The notes under the pieces are model-generated. The model saw nothing but the letters and a program-made list of their open reading frames with translations. It had not been told where the DNA came from and searched no databases. Shown piece by piece: positions 8,544-16,712 of a stretch of 64,000 bases of DNA (the first letter of the stretch is position 1; each line of letters begins with the position of its first letter). Position numbers and translations under genes: made by a program. The DNA is from Cyclobacterium lianum (GTDB lineage Bacteria; Bacteroidota; Bacteroidia; Cytophagales; Cyclobacteriaceae). The stretch covers positions 372,001 through 436,000 of the forward strand of contig NZ_FRCY01000002.1 of assembly GCF_900143075.1 (NCBI RefSeq). The letters are read 5' to 3'.

Positions 8544-9201
8544 TTGTTTGTTATTATACTTCTCTGAATTATCCAATCGCAGGGTACAGTTGCGGGAGAT
8601 CTGCCTGTTAGCGGACGTGTCCCTCAGTGCGCAACGCAAAATTGTTGTACTGTAGGTAATACCCCGAAAAGCCAAATCATACCTATATACTACCGATAAA
8701 ATCCGGCAATTGGATGGCAGTCTATTCAAATTCGAAGAAAAATCCTAACGATTTTTTCTGACTGCCCGTGATAAAATCGTTATCATTCCGTTGCCTGTTT
8801 CATAACATACCTTTTGCAAAATACCTGCGCTTCCGAACCAAGCCGTTGACAACCGACATAAACAGGGCGGGGATATTGAAACACAAGATGGTCAGGTTCA
8901 GAAATAAATCGATAATTAGAATTTTTTTTCAATTTTTTTTGACTTCAAAAATCGGTCGAAAACGGCCAAAATGTCGAAAAAAACGGGTTTTCAGTTTTTA
9001 GACCCTAAAAAATGTATTTTAAATTCGTTAAAATGTTTTTTATTATAAAAAATTTATCTACCTTAGCATCATCAAACAGCGATAAAGACAAAGAGGTCAG
9101 GAAGAAAGACAGCTAAAAATCCTTCCAACTTCTTAAGGTTCGGGTAGCAGCGGACAGTCTTGCAAAAAATATTGTTTCATATAAATAAAATAAACAGCGT
9201 C
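8544..9201. other. Long intergenic region with AT-rich block
   Basis: 658 bases lie between the PhoX-like gene and the tandem small genes. The left half has ordinary composition and I see nothing in it beyond likely promoter sequence for the leftward gene. From about 8915 to 9060 it becomes very AT-rich with long A and T runs. A possible -7 box, TACCTTAG (one mismatch to TAnnTTTG), lies at 9059-9066, which would give a leader of about 130 bases before 9202. No RNA gene is recognised. Confidence 0.4.
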
Positions 9202-9486
9202 ATGTTAAAGTACACCTACGAAACAGCAGAGAGGGAGTTAAAAACCTGGGTAGACCCTGAAAACGGATCCCTCAACATCCAAATCGGTAACGAAACTGTA
9301 AATATTCCCCACCAGATCGGTGCGGAAATGGTTGGCGTAATCCGTCAGAAACAGACCATTTTTCAGGAGATAGAAAGAAAGAAAAACAGCTCCTGGAGCA
9401 AGTTTATGGAATCTCTTTCAGGTCAGAAAAGTGAAAACAACGGCTATCACGCTACATTAAAAGACAGGAAGTACAAGGCAGCCTAA
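9202..9486 (+). CDS. Small protein of unknown family, first tandem copy
   Basis: This is a 94-residue protein from the ATG at 9202 (MLKYTYE); an upstream in-frame ATG at 9160 is less likely because the downstream paralog starts at the same MLKYT. I do not recognise the family. The N-terminal part has beta character (ELKTWVDPENGSLNIQIGNETVNIPH), followed by a charged amphipathic helix (VIRQKQTIFQEIERKKNSSWSKF) and a variable polar tail. There is no signal peptide or membrane segment, so it is probably cytoplasmic. About two thirds of the first 73 residues match the next gene, so the pair arose by duplication. They are probably co-transcribed, 72 bases apart. Confidence 0.75.
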   Translation: MLKYTYETAERELKTWVDPENGSLNIQIGNETVNIPHQIGAEMVGVIRQKQTIFQEIERKKNSSWSKFMESLSGQKSENNGYHATLKDRKYKAA

Positions 9487-9558
9487 ACAGCTTCTGCCCT
9501 GAACGTCCAGGTCCTTATTATTTCCTTATCCATTATTTTTATCTAAAAAAACAGCAAG

Positions 9559-9825
9559 ATGTTAAAGTACACATTTGAAACCAATACCCACGAGTTGAAA
9601 ACCTGGGTAGATCCCAACAATGGCAATCTGAACATTCAAATCGGTGACGAAACCGTAAACATTCCCCACGAAACCGGAATGGAATTGATCGCGGTGATCC
9701 GTCAAAAGCAGGTCATGTACCGGGAAGTAGACCGCAAGCGACTCAGTTCATGGAGCAAATTCATGGAAATGATCTCCGGAGACGACAAGAACAATATATG
9801 GAGTTCGTCTGTATCCGAAAACTAA
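9559..9825 (+). CDS. Small protein of unknown family, second tandem copy
   Basis: This is an 88-residue paralog of the preceding gene. The shared blocks are KTWVDP, LNIQIG, ETVNIPH, VIRQKQ and SSWSKFME, while the C-terminal 15-20 residues differ completely. The copies keep the same start context (ATGTTAAAGTACAC), which points to a fairly recent tandem duplication under selection for the core. No known domain is recognised. A hydrophobic face in the predicted helix (MELIAVIRQKQVMYREVDRK) could serve dimerisation. An imperfect inverted repeat follows at 9842-9918 and may end the transcript. Confidence 0.75.
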   Translation: MLKYTFETNTHELKTWVDPNNGNLNIQIGDETVNIPHETGMELIAVIRQKQVMYREVDRKRLSSWSKFMEMISGDDKNNIWSSSVSEN

Positions 9826-9841
9826 CACATATACATATTGG

Positions 9842-9925
9842 GTTCCTTCCTGCAGGAGAAGTAGAGAACGGCGGGTGTGGTTGAAAGGTGCCGTGGCGTA
9901 AGAAACGCAGGTAGGAACAATTTTT
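9842..9925 (+). terminator. Candidate transcript end after the tandem small genes
   Basis: GTTCCTTCCTGC (9842-9853) and GCAGGTAGGAAC (9907-9918) are inverted repeats with one mismatch, 53 bases apart, followed by AATTTTT. The long loop is atypical for an intrinsic terminator; it could also be a structured 3' region. Confidence 0.3.
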
Positions 9926-10084
9926 AGAAGATGATTTTTTACGCATATTTGAGCTGAACCGGATTGATTGTCTCAGCAAAACTATGCTTTCGGACTGGTT
10001 GCAGCTTTGGAAGGGAAGTGTTCCCGCCCAAAGCAAGGCCGAAATGTTGGAATTTTTTGAGCTTCTTTTTAAACTGCAAGAGGA

Positions 10085-10120
10085 AAAACAGGCGGCAACC
10101 CTATGGTTGCTGCCTGTTTT
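10085..10120 (-). terminator. Terminator of the EEP-family gene
   Basis: A 16-base stem (AAAACAGGCGGCAACC against GGTTGCTGCCTGTTTT, one G-T pair, 4-base loop) lies 19 bases past the stop of the leftward gene. Leftward it ends in TTTTTCC. It is nearly symmetric and could act in both directions. Confidence 0.65.
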
Positions 10121-10139
10121 GCTTTCTGAGCTTCGGTAT

Positions 10140-10982
10140 TTACCAGCTGATAACGGCCATCACCGGAAAATGATCGGACGGAAAGCGACCGTGGTAGGTA
10201 TCCGTAAGAATGCCGTATTTCCTGACCTCAATATCCTCACTTACAAAAATATGGTCGATGATCCTGTCCGTACTTTTTGAAGTATCGAAGCTATTGGTGG
10301 TTCCGTTGTTGGCATAGACGGTCTCGGCTGCATCAAAACTATCCTTCATTCCTTCCGCCGTTCGCAGTTGCTCATAGGTTTCTGTTTCCTGCCCCACATT
10401 AAAGTCTCCGGTTAGAATTACCGGCAGGGACCCGGTATTTATTTCCCGAATTTTCTCCAAAATGACCCTGGCAGACTGCTTTCGGGCCTCCACGCCGCGG
10501 TGGTCAAAATGCGTATTGAAAACGTAAAAGTGCTCACCGGATCCGATCGCAACCATTTTTGCCCAGCTACATATTCGTGGAAGGGCCGCGTCCCATCCTT
10601 TGTTGGGATGGTCTGTTTCCGGTGCCAGCCAGAAGGTGCCCGAATTCAGCACCTGAAATTGTTGATGATCGTAAAAAATAGCGGAAAACTCACCTTTTTC
10701 TCCACCATCATCCCGCCCTACTCCTACAAATCGGTGATTGGGCAGTCTTTTGTCCAGATCGTTTACCTGATGGAATAAACCCTCCTGAATACCGAAAATA
10801 TCAAAGCCATGGAAAAGAATTAAATTGGCGACAATATCCTTCCGGTTTTCCCAGGTATCGGGCGCATCATTGGGGTTGTCATACCGGATATTGAAAGTAG
10901 CAACGGTTAACGCATCGCTTTGGGCCATTACAGCAAAAGTGCTCAGGCTGATTGAAAGCAAGATCAGAAGTGATTTCAGCAT
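10140..10982 (-). CDS. Secreted endonuclease/exonuclease/phosphatase family protein
   Basis: The 280-residue protein has a clear signal peptide (about residues 1-20, ending VMAQ). The mature part is a complete EEP (DNase I-like) domain: VATFNIRYDN with the metal-site asparagine, FGIQEG with the catalytic glutamate, FNTHFDHRG, LTGDFNVG with the aspartate-asparagine pair, IDHIFVS and SDHFPVMAVI with the terminal catalytic histidine. All active-site residues are therefore present. Secreted members of this group in Bacteroidota hydrolyse phosphodiesters or phosphomonoesters of nucleic acids, inositols or lipids; the substrate cannot be read here. It is a single-gene unit with its own terminator. 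Confidence 0.9.
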   Translation of the reverse strand: MLKSLLILLSISLSTFAVMAQSDALTVATFNIRYDNPNDAPDTWENRKDIVANLILFHGFDIFGIQEGLFHQVNDLDKRLPNHRFVGVGRDDGGEKGEFSAIFYDHQQFQVLNSGTFWLAPETDHPNKGWDAALPRICSWAKMVAIGSGEHFYVFNTHFDHRGVEARKQSARVILEKIREINTGSLPVILTGDFNVGQETETYEQLRTAEGMKDSFDAAETVYANNGTTNSFDTSKSTDRIIDHIFVSEDIEVRKYGILTDTYHGRFPSDHFPVMAVISW

Positions 10983-11028
10983 CAGTAAGGTTATTTGGTT
11001 TTTATTATTGAAGGGTTGTATTAAAATT

Positions 11029-11054
11029 AAAAAGCTCCGGCAAACTACCGGAGC
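11029..11054 (-). terminator. Terminator of the small lysine-rich gene
   Basis: Leftward, GCTCCGG, a 7-base loop and CCGGAGC are followed by TTTTT. It begins 32 bases past the stop of the 37-residue gene and is a textbook intrinsic terminator, which supports that gene being transcribed. Confidence 0.75.
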
Positions 11055-11086
11055 CTGTGTAAAGGATTTTTGACGGAAGGGAATGA

Positions 11087-11200
11087 TTATCCGTTGCGCT
11101 TTTTTTCCTCAACCTTTGCCTTTTTATCGGCTCTCTTTTCCATCATGGTCTTGGCAGGTTTCTTTTTTTCAACCTTTTTTTCACCTTTATCTTTGCTCAT
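11087..11200 (-). CDS. 37-residue lysine-rich protein
   Basis: A short open frame starts at the ATG at 11198-11200 and ends at TAA 11087-11089. It reads MSKDKGEKKVEKKKPAKTMM, then EKRADKKAKVEEKKRNG. Nearly half the residues are lysine or arginine, with alternating glutamates and no hydrophobic core, so it is likely unstructured and may bind nucleic acid or ribosomes. That role is inference. The gene is supported by a strong terminator just downstream and by isolation from its neighbours. It is shorter than usual gene-calling cut-offs and may be missed in automatic annotation. It does not match the ribosomal THX motif. Confidence 0.6.
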   Translation of the reverse strand: MSKDKGEKKVEKKKPAKTMMEKRADKKAKVEEKKRNG

Positions 11201-11361
11201 GGCGTAGGTATTTTGATCAAAATTTAGCCAGATTTTTCGACAAATCCTATATCGTCAGACAGGATTATTTTCATTTCAACAGCTTTTCCAGCAATAACAG
11301 CTCGCTGTGAAAGGTTCTTTCCCGCGGCTATCCTGAAGCGAAAAATACATACCGAAAGGAT

Positions 11362-11392
11362 TTTGGCGGGTAGGGCGCCAGCACTATCTTTG
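11362..11392 (+). promoter_or_regulatory. Promoter of the voltage-sensor-like gene
   Basis: TTTG (11362-11365), 19 bases, TATCTTTG (11385-11392) is a full match to the Bacteroidota consensus TTTG-N19-TAnnTTTG. Transcription would start about ten bases before the ATG at 11410. Confidence 0.65.
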
Positions 11393-11409
11393 TCAATCAA
11401 GCAAAAATT

Positions 11410-12516
11410 ATGGACAAAGAGCAAACGGACAGAAAATCCTCCTTGCTGGCAGCCCTGGAGCGCTGCGAAAATCCTTATACCCTGGCACAGATTGAGGCCT
11501 TGCTGAAGAAATCAGACATGCTGCAGCCCATTGGCGACCTGGCGCGTACTTATCCCTTTTTACTTCAGCTTCATTCCACCCGTGACCTGAGTCTGAAAAC
11601 CCGGCTTAAAAATAAAAAAGACAATCCGCTTAGCCGGTACCTGGAGTATACCGCAGCTCCGGTCTTCTTTCTCAGTTTGCTGATGTTGGTAATCACAGCA
11701 GCCATTATCAATAATTTTTCCTTTGACGAACAGGGTTTCCAGATAAATACTTTTATCGCCAAACTGGCCGCGCTATTTGGTATTCTATGGCTGGCATACC
11801 TGGCCGACTTTTTTGTCATTCTCTTTCTTGCCTCCAGGACCAGGTCCAGAATAGCCCAAAGTGCATTTGTTCCCAAACTCCTTAGCCTGATTTTTCCTCC
11901 TACAGGGATAGGATTGCGGCACCTGGAAACACCGGAAAGAACCTGGCTTCCATACCACCACTGGTCCAAATGCAACGAAGGCCTTTTTAACCGGCTCAAG
12001 GAGCAGTTTTCTATACCGATGATTGTTATTGCCTTATTGATTATTCCTGTATTGCTTATCGAATGGCAATTTTATGATCAGGTCGAAAACTGGTTGAACA
12101 CAGACTTGTCCTTTGTGCTGGACATGGTGCAGGGTTTTATCTGGTTGGCATTTGCTTTTGAATTTATTCTATTGGTCTCCATCACCAACGACAAATTTAC
12201 CTATATCAAGAAAAATTGGATCGACCTGCTGATCATATTGCTGCCCTTCGTTTCATTTATCCGTACCCTGAGAATAGTAAAGGTGGCCAGGCTGACCCAT
12301 TTGGCCAGAGGATACAAGCTCCGGGCTTTACTCATGAAAGCCCGGCAGGGCCTGATTTTTGCCAGTTTCTTCTACCGCCTGCTTGCCATTAAGCCGGATT
12401 TTCAACTCCGTAAATTAAAGAAAAAGCTGGACCAGAACCGTACAGAAAGGGAAATCATCGAAGAAGATCTGGTGAAAATGTCCCTATGGTTGCGCCAAAG
12501 AAAGAAAAAGAAGTAA
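11410..12516 (+). CDS. Membrane protein with voltage-sensor-like S4 helix and no pore
   Basis: The protein has 368 residues. A soluble N-terminus (1-77) is followed by two hydrophobic helices (about 79-101 and 114-141), a polar linker, and then a four-helix unit. This has S1-like 202-220, S2-like 233-257 with acidic E251 and downstream K262, S3-like 265-282 with D272 in NWIDLLIIL, and S4-like 283-300. The S4 helix carries basic residues at every third position: R285, R288, K291, R294, H297 and R300. This is the pattern of voltage-sensor domains of ion channels. There is no pore helix or TxGYG-type selectivity filter after S4. Instead a basic, helical, possibly coiled C-terminus (330-368) follows. 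Architecture thus resembles pore-less sensors such as Hv1. Channel or sensor function is inference. It has its own consensus promoter. Confidence 0.8.
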   Translation: MDKEQTDRKSSLLAALERCENPYTLAQIEALLKKSDMLQPIGDLARTYPFLLQLHSTRDLSLKTRLKNKKDNPLSRYLEYTAAPVFFLSLLMLVITAAIINNFSFDEQGFQINTFIAKLAALFGILWLAYLADFFVILFLASRTRSRIAQSAFVPKLLSLIFPPTGIGLRHLETPERTWLPYHHWSKCNEGLFNRLKEQFSIPMIVIALLIIPVLLIEWQFYDQVENWLNTDLSFVLDMVQGFIWLAFAFEFILLVSITNDKFTYIKKNWIDLLIILLPFVSFIRTLRIVKVARLTHLARGYKLRALLMKARQGLIFASFFYRLLAIKPDFQLRKLKKKLDQNRTEREIIEEDLVKMSLWLRQRKKKK

Positions 12517-12592
12517 TCCGGGTACAGACAGCGCGTCTTTGCACCAGATTTAATATATTAACGGGCATTATGTATTGTAATTTGAAATTCCC

Positions 12593-13519
12593 ATGTACAG
12601 AATAGCCTCAATACTGGTAATAATCTTCCTTTCGCTTTCTTCACTCAGGGCACAAGATACCTACTTTATCCCTCAGACAGCGGAAAAGATATTGTTTTTG
12701 GGTAATAGTATCACCTATGGAGGCCATTATGTCAATTATCTGGAGAGCTATCTGAGGCTGAGGAATCCGGAACGAAAATGGGATTTTGTCAATGTTGGTC
12801 TGCCCAGCGAAACGGTTTCCGGCCTTTCGGAGGAAGGACATGCCGGGGGAAAATTCCCTCGCCCTGACCTGCATGAGCGCCTGGACAGAATATTGGAAGC
12901 TGTAAAGCCGGATTTTATTTTTTCCTGCTATGGCATGAACGATGGCATTTATCTGCCTTTTGACGAGGGCCGGTTTTCTGCGTATAAAAAGGGGCTGGAA
13001 AAACTTCAGCAAAAGGCGGATCAGCTTGATATCCCACTGTTACATTTGACTCCTCCGGTATATGATGAGAAAAAGGACCCTGCCTATGCCAATGTACTGA
13101 ATATCTATTCTTCCTGGCTGATGAGCAAAAAATACACCGCCGGCTGGAAGGTAATAGACCTGCACTGGCCCATGCAAAAATTTCTGGAAGATGAACGGGA
13201 GGCACATCCTGATTTTCTTCTGGCCGCTGACGGAATCCATCCGGGCGAGCAAGGCCATTGGATCATGGCCAAAACGTTGCTCAAAGCTTTGGGGGAGCAG
13301 CAAGGCCTGGAAGAAAAATTTCCGGAACCGGCCTTTGAAGGTTTTTATAACGGAACCGAGGTACTTTCCCTGGTCAGGGAGAAACAAGGCATTACAAAAG
13401 ATGCCTGGCTCAGCCATATCGGTCATGAACGTCCGGGTATGAAGGTAGGGATGCCACTATCCACCGCATTGTCCCGATCAGCAGCCCTTATCGCAGAGAT
13501 AGAGAAACTGCTCCGCTGA
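12593..13519 (+). CDS. Secreted SGNH/GDSL-family hydrolase
   Basis: The 308-residue protein has a signal peptide (about 1-21, ending SLRAQ). The SGNH hydrolase fold is shown by block I ILFLGNSITYGG with the nucleophilic serine (S41), the block II glycine region NVGLPSET, block III YGMNDG with its asparagine, and block V DGIHPGEQGHWIMA with the catalytic aspartate and histidine. Members of this group deacetylate or de-esterify polysaccharides or act as lipases. A role on plant or algal glycans is possible but not shown. The gene lies between the voltage-sensor-like gene and the convergent selD, with no evident operon partner. Confidence 0.88.
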   Translation: MYRIASILVIIFLSLSSLRAQDTYFIPQTAEKILFLGNSITYGGHYVNYLESYLRLRNPERKWDFVNVGLPSETVSGLSEEGHAGGKFPRPDLHERLDRILEAVKPDFIFSCYGMNDGIYLPFDEGRFSAYKKGLEKLQQKADQLDIPLLHLTPPVYDEKKDPAYANVLNIYSSWLMSKKYTAGWKVIDLHWPMQKFLEDEREAHPDFLLAADGIHPGEQGHWIMAKTLLKALGEQQGLEEKFPEPAFEGFYNGTEVLSLVREKQGITKDAWLSHIGHERPGMKVGMPLSTALSRSAALIAEIEKLLR

Positions 13520-13557
13520 ACCTACTACCTTAACCTGACTACCCCGGGGCCTTACTG

Positions 13558-14592
13558 CTATTCACAGCTCACCAGCCATTGCTGCTTTTCCACCATTTCG
13601 CCAAAGGCTTGCAGTGCAAAACCCTCGTCCGCCATTTTGTTTTCAAACGCGATGGCATTTGACGGATCTACAGCCATCAACAGCCCTCCACTGGTTTGAG
13701 GGTCTGCCAATATCAGCCGGTCTGAAGCGGACTTTGTCCGGATCCCATTACCGTAGCTATCCCAATTGCGATGAGTCCCTCCGGGAATACAACCCTTTTC
13801 CAGATACCTGGGCACAAAGTCAAAAACAGGGACCTCATCCAGTCTGACTGCAGCCGAAAGCCCACTCCTTTTGCACATCTCTGTCAGGTGCCCGCCCAAT
13901 CCAAAACCTGTCACGTCCGTAAGGGCATGTACTTCAGGCCAGGAGGCTACCTTTGCACCTACATCGTTTAGGCGCAGCATAGAAGCTTTTGCCTGCAGCA
14001 CATCTTCCTTTTCTGCCAGCCCTTTCTTTTCTGCAGTGGTCACCATTCCAACACCCAAAGGCTTGGTGAGATAAAGGCGATCACCCTGTCTGGCTGTATG
14101 GTTCCTTTTCACCTGATCAACAGCCACTTTTCCCGTAACGGCCAGTCCAAAAATGGGTTCCGGAGCATCAATGCTATGTCCTCCCGCCAGCGGAATGCCG
14201 GCCTTGTGACAGACCGACCTGCCGCCATCCAGGACTTTTGCCGCCACATCAGCAGGAAGCTTGCCTATAGGCCAACCCAATATTGCAATGGCCATCAGGG
14301 GCTGTGCACCCATGGCATACACGTCACTTAGCGCATTGGTAGCTGCTATCGCACCAAAATCAAAAGGGTCGTCTACTATAGGCATGAAGAAATCCGTCGT
14401 ACTGACGATAGCAGTACTCCCGTCCAGGTCAAAAACAGCTGCATCATCACTTTCCTCATTGCCCACCAACAAGCCTGAAAAGTATGTTTTCGGAAGATTT
14501 CCGGATCCCAGGATTTTTTCCAATACGGCTGGAGCTATCTTGCAGCCACATCCCGCACCATGACTGTATTGAGTTAACCTTATTTTGTCCAT
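13558..14592 (-). CDS. selD: Selenide, water dikinase (selenophosphate synthetase)
   Basis: SelD makes selenophosphate from selenide and ATP, the selenium donor for tRNA selenouridine and for selenocysteine. The protein has 344 residues from the ATG at 14590-14592. The flexible N-terminal loop SHGAGCGCK carries cysteines C15 and C17; C15 aligns with the catalytic Cys17 of E. coli SelD, so this is the cysteine form and not a selenoprotein. ATP-binding aspartates lie in [10 protein letters not shown], and [18 protein letters not shown] is the family core. It follows mnmH by 13 bases, so selenium here is probably used for wobble-uridine modification; selA, selB and selC are not in the window. 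Confidence 0.95.
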   Translation of the reverse strand: MDKIRLTQYSHGAGCGCKIAPAVLEKILGSGNLPKTYFSGLLVGNEESDDAAVFDLDGSTAIVSTTDFFMPIVDDPFDFGAIAATNALSDVYAMGAQPLMAIAILGWPIGKLPADVAAKVLDGGRSVCHKAGIPLAGGHSIDAPEPIFGLAVTGKVAVDQVKRNHTARQGDRLYLTKPLGVGMVTTAEKKGLAEKEDVLQAKASMLRLNDVGAKVASWPEVHALTDVTGFGLGGHLTEMCKRSGLSAAVRLDEVPVFDFVPRYLEKGCIPGGTHRNWDSYGNGIRTKSASDRLILADPQTSGGLLMAVDPSNAIAFENKMADEGFALQAFGEMVEKQQWLVSCE

Positions 14593-14605
14593 GCTATTGT
14601 TTATT

Positions 14606-15619
14606 TTACCGTTGATTGGCAAGTCTCCGGGCCAACTTCCTGATCTCATGACTCTCAAACGGAAAGGTGCCTGCTATCCGGGAAGCTTTTTTCTGTATTC
14701 CTATCCTATAGGCTTTGTCATAATACCTGAGAATGATCGCTACTGCCTGTTCCAATCTCCCCGCCTGAATATACGCAACTGCTTTTTCTGTCTGGTCCTT
14801 TCCCAGCTTTTTTGAAATTTGGCGGGTTGCTGCTGCCAAACCCTCCCTGGGGATGCTGCCATAGGCTTCTACCAGGACAGCAATCCGTTGTTCCTTTGGC
14901 AATGCTACTACATAGTGAGGAGCAAGTTGCATGGTTTTATACAAAGGTTCGATCAGGCCAACTTTTCCTATGGAAAAAGATTCGTCTTCCAACCATATCG
15001 GCCCGTTCTGGCTCTTTGACAAAAAAGCTTCAAAGATATCATTCTGAAATTGCTCGGTGGTAGGTTGGCCGGTACTCATTTGGTTTCCAAAGCTCGAACC
15101 CTGGTGATGGGCCAATTTCTCCAAATCTACCACCTGGGCTCCCAGCGCATCCATTTCCTGCAACAAACGGGTCTTCATCGAACCGGTCTCCCCGGATAAT
15201 ATTTTCAATTCGGGAGGATTTTCAAAATATGTCAACATGGCATTTCTAAAAGCCTTATAGCCTCCCTTGAGTACACGAATATGAAAACCATACAATTCCA
15301 GCAGCCAGGCCATGCTCTGCGAACGCATGCCCCCGCGCCAGCAATGTACCAGCAATTCTCCGGAGCCAAGCGCTTCCGCCCTCTCAATAAATGAAATCAT
15401 CTTGGGCCCTACAAAGGAGAGGCCCGTTTTGATGGCAGGTTTTTGTCCTTTGTCTTTGTAAATGGTGCCAACGGCGGCCCGCTCCTCGTTGGTAAAAAGT
15501 GATAAATTTATGGCGCCGGGAATATGACCTGCGGAAAACTCTGCCGGCGAGCGGGTATCTAATACGGGAAAACCCTCTCGCCTCAAATCCAGAAATTCCT
15601 TTACATCAATTAGCTCCAT
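14606..15619 (-). CDS. mnmH: tRNA 2-selenouridine synthase
   Basis: MnmH (SelU/YbbB) replaces sulfur of 2-thiouridine at the tRNA wobble position with selenium, through a geranylated intermediate. The 337-residue protein has an N-terminal rhodanese domain (about 1-125) with catalytic C93 in [10 protein letters not shown], and a C-terminal P-loop domain. The P-loop reads GETGSMKT (143-150): the glycine before the lysine is replaced by methionine (M148), which is unusual for a Walker A motif (GxxxxGKT). The rest of the protein looks intact, including [16 protein letters not shown] and [12 protein letters not shown], so it is not decayed. It is followed by selD, 13 bases away, in one operon. Confidence 0.93.
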   Translation of the reverse strand: MELIDVKEFLDLRREGFPVLDTRSPAEFSAGHIPGAINLSLFTNEERAAVGTIYKDKGQKPAIKTGLSFVGPKMISFIERAEALGSGELLVHCWRGGMRSQSMAWLLELYGFHIRVLKGGYKAFRNAMLTYFENPPELKILSGETGSMKTRLLQEMDALGAQVVDLEKLAHHQGSSFGNQMSTGQPTTEQFQNDIFEAFLSKSQNGPIWLEDESFSIGKVGLIEPLYKTMQLAPHYVVALPKEQRIAVLVEAYGSIPREGLAAATRQISKKLGKDQTEKAVAYIQAGRLEQAVAIILRYYDKAYRIGIQKKASRIAGTFPFESHEIRKLARRLANQR

Positions 15620-15735
15620 CTGGGATCAATTACACGTTTGCATGGCAATTTGTTCTGCACTGAGCGAAAAATAAAATTAACCTGAATGTAAACCTATTTT
15701 TAACAGAAAATCAATTGTCTTCCTGGTGCAGGAAC

Positions 15736-15764
15736 AAAAAAACCGGTCAATTGAATCGACCGGT
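15736..15764 (-). terminator. Terminator of the ATP synthase operon
   Basis: Leftward, GACCGGT, a 9-base loop and ACCGGTC... pair as a 7-base stem followed by seven T. It lies 27 bases after the atpG stop and closes the operon. Confidence 0.8.
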
Positions 15765-15790
15765 CTCCATTATAGTCCTCTCTGACGAAA

Positions 15791-16666
15791 TCAATTGCCT
15801 TCAAGCGCATTTGCACCTGCTACGATTTCAAGAATTTCGTTGGTAATCGCTGCCTGTCTGGTACGGTTATATACCAATTTCAGATCTTTAAGCAACTCTG
15901 CAGCATTGTCCGTAGCTTTACTCATGGCTGTCATCCTTGCTCCATGTTCCGAGGCATTGCTGTCCAATATGGCTTTATAAAATTGAATCTTCAGTGAATT
16001 GGGAACCAGCTCTTCTATGATGTATTCTCTGGAAGGCTCTACAATGTATTCCTGCCTGTTCTGAGCGTCTCCTTCGGCTTGTTCCACTCTGGCTATGGGC
16101 AAAAACTGCTCCTGAACGACCAATTGTGTAGCTACATTCTTGAACTCATTGTAAATGAGCACAACCTGATCAAAGGTACCTTCGACAAATGCCTCCATCA
16201 CTTCTTCCGCAGCTTTTTTTACCGGCTCAAAAGAAACCTCCTCAAACAATTGGTAGTGGTCACTGATCAGGGGAAAATCCTTCTTTTTAAAGAAGTCAAA
16301 GGCCTTTTTGCCAATAGGCATCACCGTGACCTGCTTACCGCTAAATTTTTCATTGATGGCAAGCATGGAAGCTTTGACGATATTGGAGTTAAATGCACCG
16401 CACAAGCCTTTATCTGACGTGATGGCAACTACCAAAACCCTCTCAACCGGCCGCTCGCGGGCGTACACGATGTCCGTACTCCCTTCCGCACCGGAAGAGA
16501 TGTTGTTTAGTATAGCGGAAAGTTTCTGGGAGTAGGGACGCATTTGTGTGATTTTGTCCTGTGCCCTTCTTAATTTCGCAGCAGCTACCATTTTCATCGC
16601 CTTGGTAATCTGCTGGGTAGAACTTACCGAATTAATCCTTTCCTTTACTTCCTTTAGGTTTGCCAT
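15791..16666 (-). CDS. atpG: ATP synthase F1 gamma subunit
   Basis: The gamma subunit is the rotating shaft inside the alpha3-beta3 hexamer. The 291-residue protein starts MANLKEVKERINSVSSTQQITKAMKMVAAAKLRRAQ, the conserved N-terminal helix, and ends with the paired helix signature SKATDNAAELLKDL then YNRTRQAAITNEILEIVAGA. Length is normal. It is the last gene of the leftward atp cluster and is followed by an intrinsic terminator. In this operon the usual next genes, atpD and atpC, are absent and must lie elsewhere, as is common in Bacteroidota. Confidence 0.97.
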   Translation of the reverse strand: MANLKEVKERINSVSSTQQITKAMKMVAAAKLRRAQDKITQMRPYSQKLSAILNNISSGAEGSTDIVYARERPVERVLVVAITSDKGLCGAFNSNIVKASMLAINEKFSGKQVTVMPIGKKAFDFFKKKDFPLISDHYQLFEEVSFEPVKKAAEEVMEAFVEGTFDQVVLIYNEFKNVATQLVVQEQFLPIARVEQAEGDAQNRQEYIVEPSREYIIEELVPNSLKIQFYKAILDSNASEHGARMTAMSKATDNAAELLKDLKLVYNRTRQAAITNEILEIVAGANALEGN

Positions 16667-16712
16667 GATCTAATTTGCTCCTCTGTAAATACTGTAATGC
16701 CAAAAAGCTGCC

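Larger units (their letters stand above)
9826..10139. other. Intergenic region with two hairpins and a start-less open frame
   Basis: 314 bases lie between the second small gene and the EEP-family gene. It holds an imperfect inverted repeat (9842-9918) and a strong hairpin (10085-10120). Between them the forward frame is open from 9915 and reads with protein-like composition (FELNRIDCLSK, then SDWLQLWKG), but the first ATG is at 9984 and the frame runs through the hairpin and into antisense of the next gene. I do not call it a gene. Confidence 0.4.

Noticed and set aside
8768-9001. 77-codon forward open frame in the AT-rich intergenic region
   Set aside because: Composition is biased to Phe, Lys and Arg, as random AT-rich DNA gives, and no domain, signal or start context supports it.
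9160-9201. Upstream ATG for the first tandem small gene
   Set aside because: The paralog starts at MLKYT and the added 14 residues show no coding character.
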